64,000 bases of DNA, taken from assembly GCA_022695795.1 (NCBI GenBank), contig MU404095.1, forward strand, positions 248,001-312,000, in the 5' to 3' direction. The position numbers and the translations under genes were made by a program. This DNA comes from Biscogniauxia marginata (taxonomy: Eukaryota > Ascomycota > Sordariomycetes > Xylariales > Xylariaceae). Shown piece after piece: positions 58,113-64,000 of this stretch (its first letter is position 1; each line of letters opens with the position of its first letter). The notes below the pieces were generated by a model. That model had not been told where the DNA came from and made no database searches. It saw only the letters and a program-made list of their open reading frames with translations.

Positions 58113-58518
58113 CCATCTTATGATGACACCGAAAGCCACGGGAAATGTGTATACAGTTTCGCAAAGCTGTTCCTTATCCCAGTATGTCGAGGAATGATCG
58201 GGCAGACCTGGGCCAAAAAAAAAATATTGTCAGAAAATCTCGCGTCCATGGCTAATGTGATGTTATTGCGACAGGGCTTACCTTTTTACCCTTGACAATA
58301 TTAAGATGTGACCGATAGCTCTCTGAAGAACTATGGTATGTGTACCATATGATAAGCTCCGTGACGATGGGAGAAGGTGTGTTGTAGAGGAGGGTTGGGC
58401 TATTAGGCAAGAAGCATATGGGGAAAATATTGCTGGGATTAGAGCAAGAAAAAAAATAGACGGTGGGTAGGAGATAGAACAGGAGAGGAATAGAAGGAGG
58501 CCTAGCTAAATAATTCAT
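58113..58518 (-). CDS. 5' part of a possible multi-exon gene, 3' end unresolved
   Basis: Two exons join in frame: 58518-58290 and 58207-58113, with an 82-bp intron (donor G|GTAAAA, acceptor GGCCCAG after a T-run). The first has a hydrophobic N-terminus (IPLLFYLLPTVYFFSC), perhaps a signal peptide, and the second reads LPDHSSTYWDKEQLCETVY and ends at a GTAAGA donor. On the minus strand, a CTATAAAA box at about 58780-58773 and a CA-rich leader precede it, as in an expressed gene. The next exon could not be fixed, because every nearby acceptor meets a stop. No family recognised. It may be a decayed gene. Confidence 0.35.
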
Positions 58519-61143
58519 GTTAGCCAAGGGTCTCTATGAAAGTCCGACCAAGCGAGGACCCGTCGGGCAAGTGAACTCTCAGTGACATATACGTACCAGT
58601 ATACTAAGGTGTAAGGCTATGAGGTGCAGATATATTATTGTTATAGGTTATAGGTATAGATGTGTGTGGATGTTGAAGAAGAATTTGATGTGGGAGAAAA
58701 TGTTGGTTTGTGTGTGTGTGCGTAGATGAGTAAGAGAGTGGTGGGAAAAACTAGGAGGGGGATCCTAGGGTTTTATAGTTTTCCAAGAGGGCTGGCTGAT
58801 CTGGACTCGGCATTCCCTGGAAATCTGATTTTTATTGTTCTCCTATTTCTATTGTTTATTTCTATTGTCTGATTTTTTTTTCCTTCTCGGCTTCAGAAGC
58901 ACGTAACTCAACGGGATCAGGGTCGTAATAGATCAGGGCCGTGATAGGCAAGACTATAGGCCCCGCTCGGTACACTGCTGATGCCGGAGAAACCAGCTTA
59001 GAAACGTGGGTGGTATTTTTACCTTGAAAGTTTTTTTTTTGCTGTTTCAAGAGAAGTGCTTAGCATGTACGCAACTTTAGGGCATGGTTAGGGCATTGCT
59101 ACAAAGTATAGGTGTCTCGGGGTATAGAGTAAGTTTCAAGATTCTAGCATTCAGCAATATACACGCAGGAACATGCTATGGTTGTACAGTAGAGTCACAA
59201 TAATACATAAATCAGGACCTAGCCCTTCCATCCTGTGCGGTTCCTTGTTGTCTTCCATTAATGGGATTACTGGGAGCATTTTTGCTGTCTCATTGAACCT
59301 AGTGTTATAAAGGGACTGGCCATACTAAAATAAAATAAAATGTGATAGTTGATAGAGGATAGAAGATATTACGGTATGATGACGAGGTAGAAACAGGACA
59401 GTGATATAAACACAAGGCGGTAGTGATAAAGCCAAATGTCACCCAGCGTTAAGAGCGAGATGACAAGACATAGTGAGTATTAATGCCTAAGTCTAGTGAA
59501 CAGAGGAGTAGCTCTATAGTTGATGATACCAAAAAGTGCGCAAGTTAACTATGTTGATGATTCCTTGTTAACATCTAGACGCAACAGCAGTTTCACACAA
59601 CATGGCAAATGGTTTTTAGGCATATTAATTAAATCTATTTGCAAGTAGCAGTCATTAAGTTTCGCCTTATATCTTGTGGGTTATGGAATTCTAAGCAAAT
59701 ATGAAGAGGTATTAGTCACTAGAAATATCTTGAAATTTTTGTTTTAGCTTCTTCATGCTTCTTTTTTTTTTTTTTTGGTTTTCTTTCTTTCTTCTCTTGA
59801 CACTTATGCGTGATACTTCAAAACGGATGTCCACTGCTCCTAGGTTAAATCTAGTTCAAAAAACTATCAATGTATTTATCTCGTGCTTATGATAAAACCT
59901 GGGTATAGCAGACGTTATAGCCACCCTGTCTGATCATGGAATACCCGTAATTCTGGGTATTGGCCAGAAGAGTAAGCTTGTAGAAGCAAAATATCCCAGG
60001 AGAGCTGAAGGTTCTTCACCCGTATTAAATACGCATGTCATTATAATCATATACCCCTAACAGTTATATACCTATGGCCTGTATCATTCAAGGTATTTGT
60101 AATTCAGTATGTGTGCACAGTCTGTCACAGAGAATTAATTTTCAGACACCCTACCCAACTTTGCCGTAACAAGATTTCTGGCCTGAGAAACAAAGCATGT
60201 CAGATAGATTATTCATCAGTGACTCACAAGATTGATCATTCATTTTGCCATGAGTACCTATAATACTCTGGAATTAATATTGATGCAATAGCTCTAGAAC
60301 CTCTGACCTCATACTATGTACAATGGTTAGGTAGGTGATTAGTTTTTGTTTAATCAGCTTGTCTGGTGGTAAATTGCCTCGGTGATGGTTACCTTGGAGA
60401 TTTTAATAATATGTGAACATTTATACATAGTTACATAGGAGCTTTGTTATATTTCAATGTGTGTGTAAAATTATGTCGGCATGGAAAAATGAATAGAAAG
60501 TTTTAGGGGGACATAGCTCTTTTATAGAGGGGTATAGTGGCACATTCTATAAATTATCATACTTATTTGTCGGCACACACATTATTACCCACTATCATTT
60601 GGAAGATGTGAAAACTTTTCTGATTGGTACTTATTATATTTTGCTGATATACATACCATGACGCGGTACTGGTTATAAACATATTACAGCTTCTAGCTTC
60701 GGCGTGCCATTCATTATAAGTCATGCGAAACAATCAAAACTCATCTTTTGCTAACATGTAGGTGCCATGGTTGAATGTTACAAGAAGCTATATATGTACT
60801 CTACAACAAGTCTGTTGTGACGTGCTATGCACATCTCAGGCTTCATGGCTATCAATAATGACCTTGGATATTTCTTAAGGCATAAATATAGCATAGCTCA
60901 GGAAAGAAAGAGAGCAATATTACAGGGACATGTAAAGGGGGTGGGTTACTGATTGGAAAACATCATCAGTACCACAAGCTAGAAAAAGTCCAGTGATAGC
61001 ATAATTACGAGAGGAATCATTTGTAGTAGCTCTTTACTAGGTGACATCAACTAATCAGGTCACTCCAGAGGGCCAAAAATAATGATGATATTCATGAACG
61101 ATGTCATAGAAATTAAAATTTTCATTTTTCTCTCATCTGAACT
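58519..61143. other. Intergenic region, about 2.6 kb
   Basis: The left part (58519-58800) looks like the promoter and CA-rich leader of the minus-strand candidate. The rest is moderately AT-rich with A- and T-runs (59034-59041, 59763-59777) and no gene or RNA I can support. Confidence 0.45.
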
Positions 61144-61637
61144 TCATACTCCGTTTGGTTTAGCAGTAGGCGAATTGATGACGCCCTGAAGCTTGTCAAC
61201 CATAACTTCGACGACCCTCTTGAAAACATTTATCTCCTCCTCCATGGTTCCGCCCAGCCCCGTGTTCGCAAGGCTGATGGAGTTGCCAAGGTAGACGGGC
61301 ATGTTTGTCTTCTTGGCCAGAAGCTTCGCCAGGCGGGTAGTGAACTCCATGGTTGCCTCGGCGGAATAGATTACAGTCGAGAGCGGTTGGCTGGGATTGT
61401 ATTTCTGGTCTATGGATTAGCTTATGTCACTAGCACCGGTTGGCACTTGCGTACATCAGGCAGGGCATAGACGAACGATCCCATGGGAGCTAGGCTGTCT
61501 GCCTCGTCTGCAGCGACGGTGGTGAGAAAGACGAGGATCACCTTGGACTTGATGGTCAGACGCAGGTGGATCTTGGTATCTAGACTCCGTGGCAACGGAA
61601 ATGATAGTTGGATCGTCTCATCTGTTGCTGGTTCCAT
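61144..61637 (-). CDS. Proteasome assembly chaperone 4 (Pba4/PSMG4)
   Basis: It forms a heterodimer with Pba3/PSMG3 and helps assemble the alpha ring of the 20S proteasome. Two exons, 61637-61455 and 61404-61144, with a 50-bp intron (GTACGC...GACCAG), give 147 aa. The splice joins LPD to KYNPSQPLST. Matching features are the N-terminal beta strands (IHLRLTIKSKVILVFLTT), PMGSFVYALPD, the helix TMEFTTRLAKLLAKKT and the strand PVYLGNSISL, followed by the C-terminal helix with EEEINVFKRVVEVM. All fit fungal Pba4, a fast-evolving family. An alternative acceptor 6 bp earlier (CCATAG) would change the frame and is rejected. The start at ATG 61637 is the first in frame. Confidence 0.85.
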
Positions 61638-62509
61638 CTTCGGCTAACACTTGCATACACATAAGACGAACGGTCGTGCGGGCTTTCGTGAGCCAAGTTG
61701 TCTTGGCAACTGGGTGGCTGGCGATGTTTGTTAACATTTACTATTCTTGATCTACCTCACAGGTCAGGGTCATATGATGGTAGACACTAGGTACCTAAGG
61801 TAAGACTGACGCCAAGTCGATGTAGGTCGCTTAAGGCGCCTTGGCGGTACAGTAGGTATGATGTATTTGGTCTTGTTTAGGTAATGCCTCTAAATGTACG
61901 GGGTAGGAGGTAGGTAAGCACGTATTTTCCACCGAATGAATGAGTTTAATAATAAGGTTAACCGACGGTAGTTGCATGTGGATACCTACCTACTGTATCC
62001 GACGTGGTCCAAGCTCCCATCCAGCTATACAGTACAATACAGGTACAAAGTACTGCGTAGTAGCAGCTGCTAATTCCTCCTAATTTTGGCGCCGCCCAAA
62101 CCAAACGAAGCGGCTTCCGTTCTCTTATCAACCATCTCAATTTCTCTACCGACCTTGGACTTTCAAAGCTTTCTCTGTCCTTGGATTGTCACATAGAGCG
62201 TTGACTGCCAACTAGCTCAGCTTCCCGGACATCCGTCCCACCAACCATGCACCTGATAAATTAACTACGTGCCGGGGCCAGCTTACTTTTCTCGACAACC
62301 TGCTGCCCCTCTTCCACTGTTCGACGTAGAGGTAGGTCTGGTCTGGTCAATATCGTGGGGAGAGACCCTCTTTAAACCTATCTTGGGTAGGTACACAACG
62401 GAGGCCCATCGAAGTCGGTATTACGGGGCAAAGGCCAACAGTTGTGGCACAGCCTGTTGCGTCTATAAGGGTAACCTACCTATCCCCTCTTCTATAGATC
62501 ACCGTCATC
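61638..62509. other. Divergent intergenic region
   Basis: Shared upstream region of Pba4 (-) and the methyltransferase gene (+). It contains TAGG-type motifs at 61790-61920 and a CTTTCAAAGCTTTCT stretch at about 62160. No gene. Confidence 0.5.
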
Positions 62510-63894
62510 ATGACCATGACCGAAGCCGACAAGGCACTAGCCGAGGACAACCACTGGGATGGTGTCGAGGAGACCATCGAAGATCCCGAAGAAATCCGAG
62601 TCATATACTGTGCGCTCGATTCGTTCAGGTCAGTAACACCGATCCCTCCACCTGTACCTGTGAATCTTGCTCATGCGTCTACCCGCTTTGGAGACGGGTC
62701 TATGGTTACGCCCGCTTATCTCTGCGATACAGTACATGCTGATGAACCTGATACAGCCAATATGCGAGGACGGCTTATCTGAACTGCACTCATCTACGCA
62801 GACAGGCCTTCTATGCTCTTCCACAGGCTCACTGGCAGTTATTGGCCGAGCCCCCTTTCCGCTATCTGGAGACCCTGTCCGCGGTTGATGATGCGATCGA
62901 GCAGAACGCCGAGCTCGCTCGCACCATCGTCAAATTCGGCATGCGCTCTTTTGGGCTAGTCGACACTCCGTCAAATGAGGAGCCTAGCATGCCCGAAGAA
63001 TGGTCGGGCATTGCCAAGTATAATGACCTGGACAAAGCTCGTAGCACCCTGAGGCAGTTTTACCGTGACTGGTCAGCCGCAGGCGCCGTCGAGCGCGACG
63101 CGTGCTACGGCCCCGTCTACGCCGCGCTCGAAGCCGAGAAGGCTAGATATCCCGATCGCCAGCCGCTGAAGGTCCTGGTACCCGGAGCCGGCCTGGGACG
63201 TCTAGTTTTCGACCTCTGCCGGAAAGGCTACTTAAGCGAAGGTAACGAGATATCTTACCACCAGCTTCTAGCCTCATCCTATATCCTTAACTCTTCGGAG
63301 AAGGCGGAACAGCACACTATATATCCGTGGATCCACTCATTTTCTAACCACCGAACTACCGCAAATCAACTCAGGCGCTACAAGGTCCCGGATATCCACC
63401 CTCAGACCGCCCTGGCCGAGACGAAAAACCCCGGCTCGATGCAGATGTGCGCAGCAGATTTCCTCTGCCTGTATGGAGACGAGGCGCACAAAGACGCGTA
63501 CGACGCCGTGGCCGCCGTGTTCTTCCTCGACACGGCGCCGAACTTGATCCGCTACCTGCAGGTGATCCGCAACTGCCTCAAGCCCGGCGGCGTCCTCATA
63601 AACGTCGGCCCCCTGCTCTGGCACTGGGAGAACCACGTGCCCGGCCACCACGGCTACGACGGCGACGGCGACTACGACGAGAACAACTCCCTGGGCATCG
63701 CGGACCCGGGGAGCTTCGAGCTGTCGGACCAGGAGGTCGTCCTCCTGGTCGAGAAGATGGGCTTCACCGTCGACAAGCGCGACTGGGTGCAGGCGCCGTA
63801 CATACAGGACCCAGACAGCATGCTGCATACCGTATATCAGGCCAGCCATTGGACCGCGCGGAAACGCGATGATGGCTTCATACCGGCCATCTAG
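62510..63894 (+). CDS. Carnosine N-methyltransferase-type SAM enzyme (N2227-like)
   Basis: The family transfers a methyl group from S-adenosylmethionine; the animal enzyme CARNMT1 makes anserine from carnosine. In fungi the natural substrate is unclear, probably a histidine-containing peptide or protein. Two exons, 62510-62628 and 62802-63894, with a 173-bp intron (GTCAGT...ACGCAG), give 403 aa; the join reads SFRQAFYALPQAHWQLL. The SAM site is VLVPGAGLGRL (about 164-174), followed by GNEISYHQLLASSYILN, YPWIHSFSN, a DFLCLYG segment and CLKPGGVLINVGPLLWHWEN, each diagnostic of the family. A Gly/Asp-rich loop (about residues 263-275) looks like a lineage insert. ATGs at 62510 and 62516 are both possible starts. 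The C-terminus ends in a normal stop at 63892. Confidence 0.9.
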
Positions 63895-64000
63895 GTTCAT
63901 GGACCCAAAAGAAATTTCAAAATAATTTTAAAATAAGAAAGGAGAGAGAGATATAAAAAGGTAGTTAGGGAACAAGCAAATGTAAAAAGAATTTACGCGA
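63895..64000. other. 3' flank of the methyltransferase gene
   Basis: A-rich trailing sequence with AATAATTTTAAAATAAG at 63920-63938, suitable for fungal 3'-end formation. Nothing else visible before the window ends. Confidence 0.5.

Noticed and set aside
1..64000. A biosynthetic gene cluster or other coordinated gene system
   Set aside because: No PKS, NRPS, terpene synthase, P450 set or pathway-linked neighbours; the intact genes belong to unrelated housekeeping functions.

Overview
The window reads as nuclear DNA of a filamentous ascomycete (Pezizomycotina, probably Sordariomycetes). Genes lie on both strands far apart and carry short introns (mostly 50-110 bp, GT...AG, often a CTAAC-like branch site). 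The proteins are typical single-copy fungal housekeeping proteins. The 15-kb AT-rich block in the middle shows the C-to-T/G-to-A decay expected of repeat-induced point mutation (RIP).

Left arm (1-26.9 kb): 5' part of an LCCL-domain membrane protein (-); queuine tRNA-ribosyltransferase accessory subunit QTRT2 (+); a secreted or vacuolar alkaline phosphatase (-, five exons); ribosomal protein uS10/RPS20 (-, five exons); an unrecognised protein of about 460 aa (-); an IlvD/Edd-family sugar-acid dehydratase (+); several small lineage-type proteins, including a C2H2 zinc-finger protein and a Cys/His-rich protein (+); and a CID-SR-RGG RNA-processing protein (+). The gaps of 1-3 kb hold microsatellites and a few perfect hairpins but no recognised genes.

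Centre (26.9-42.2 kb): a nest of transposable elements. The outer one has 113-bp LTR-like direct repeats at 26935-27047 and 42108-42220, flanked by GCCAT/GCTAT. Its PPT-like and PBS-like signals place it on the minus strand as a possible Ty1/copia-type element. Inside it sit a complete but RIP-destroyed Ty3/Gypsy element (28026-35550; two 425-bp LTRs, target duplication AAATC), a solo LTR of the same family that largely escaped RIP (36346-36825, GTATA), a TA-flanked inverted-repeat MITE (37770-38209) and a 199-bp solo-LTR-like insertion (40492-40690, GTTAT). The Gypsy element also carries an antisense reading frame for a Cys-cluster plus coiled-coil protein.

Right arm (42.2-64 kb): transportin/Kap104 (-), then about 12 kb (46.4-58.8 kb) without a convincing intact conserved gene. 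This stretch holds a broken AlkB-like dioxygenase, a poly-Gln reading frame, a possible multi-exon gene start at 58.5 kb and an unusual density of perfect inverted repeats. The end has the proteasome assembly chaperone Pba4/PSMG4 (-) and a carnosine N-methyltransferase-type enzyme (+).

The intact genes belong to unrelated pathways (tRNA modification, phosphate release, translation, nuclear import, proteasome assembly, methyl transfer), so no operon or biosynthetic cluster is apparent. The most unusual material is the antisense gene inside the Gypsy element, the layered order of insertions relative to RIP, and the hairpin-rich decayed tract at 50-58 kb.
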